Source: Armatimonadota bacterium (GTDB lineage Bacteria > Sysuimicrobiota > Sysuimicrobiia > Sysuimicrobiales > JACQTN01). From it: a DNA stretch of 5,750 nucleotides. The stretch covers positions 1 to 5,750 of the forward strand of contig JACQTN010000272.1 in the NCBI GenBank assembly GCA_016210785.1. Direction: 5' to 3'. The position numbers were made by a program, and so were the translations under genes. Numbering within the stretch: the first letter of the stretch is position 1; each line of letters begins with the position of its first letter. Shown in pieces: positions 5,641 through 5,750 of the stretch. The notes beneath the pieces were generated by a model that saw only the letters and a program-made list of their open reading frames with translations, was not told the origin of the DNA and did not search any database.

Positions 5641-5750
5641 ATGCTCCGGCTCGTCGTCCAACGCCTCTTGTTCACCGTGCTGGTGCTGCTGGGCGCGACC
5701 GCCATCGTCTTCTTCCTCTCCCACGTGATCCCGTCCGACCCCGCCATTGC
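5641..5750 (+). CDS. ABC transporter permease, DppB/OppB-like, N-terminal fragment
   Basis: Only the first 36 codons are in the window. The start MLRLVVQRLLFTVLVLLGA followed by TAIVFFLSHVIPSDPA is the classic beginning of the first membrane subunit of peptide/nickel-type importers: a short basic start, one hydrophobic transmembrane helix (about residues 9-27), then the family's P-x-D-P motif (IPSDPA; usually PGDP). It would form the channel together with a second, DppC-like subunit, presumably encoded next. The ATG at 5641 has GAGG nine bases upstream (5628-5631). An in-frame ATG at 5602 would add 13 Pro/Arg-rich residues that do not fit the family, and an in-frame TGA at 5590 rules out anything longer. 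It lies 83 bp after the binding-protein gene on the same strand. Confidence 0.88.
   Translation, partial: MLRLVVQRLLFTVLVLLGATAIVFFLSHVIPSDPAI

Overview
The window is GC-rich throughout and shows strong G/C preference at third codon positions, with closely packed genes. This suggests a high-GC, probably free-living bacterium that scavenges peptides. I cannot assign a phylum: the substrate-binding protein has no lipoprotein Cys, which gives weak support for a diderm or a secreted protein, and no rRNA or other marker gene is present.

Layout. Positions 1-1233 (minus strand) hold the first 411 codons of a zinc-aminopeptidase-like protein (M28 type with a PA-like insertion); the gene runs off the left edge. 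A gene-free stretch of about 320 bp follows. It contains an AT-rich patch (about 1512-1556) in which a plus-strand and a minus-strand promoter appear to share their -35 region, next to a 13-bp palindrome. To the right, a plus-strand cluster runs to the end of the window: an Lrp/AsnC-family regulator (1557-2108), a gamma-glutamyltranspeptidase-family Ntn-hydrolase (2155-3936), a family-5 (dipeptide/oligopeptide/nickel type) ABC substrate-binding protein (3989-5557), and the start of a DppB-like permease (5641 onwards, cut by the right edge). Gaps between these genes are 46-83 bp, with no convincing terminator except weak hairpins after the binding-protein gene, so they probably form one operon.

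How they may work together (inference). The binding protein and permease would import a peptide-like compound. The GGT-family enzyme has no signal peptide and would therefore cleave an amide or gamma-glutamyl-like bond in the cytoplasm. The divergent M28-like protein may process peptides, and the Lrp/AsnC protein, encoded at the divergent promoter, would sense an amino acid or product and control both arms. Two points complicate a textbook reading. The GGT-family protein keeps its catalytic Thr and oxyanion Gly-Gly but lacks the residues that hold glutamate in E. coli GGT. The M28-like protein seems to lack two expected metal ligands. The substrate is therefore probably not simply glutathione. 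I saw no mobile element, CRISPR array, tRNA or rRNA.
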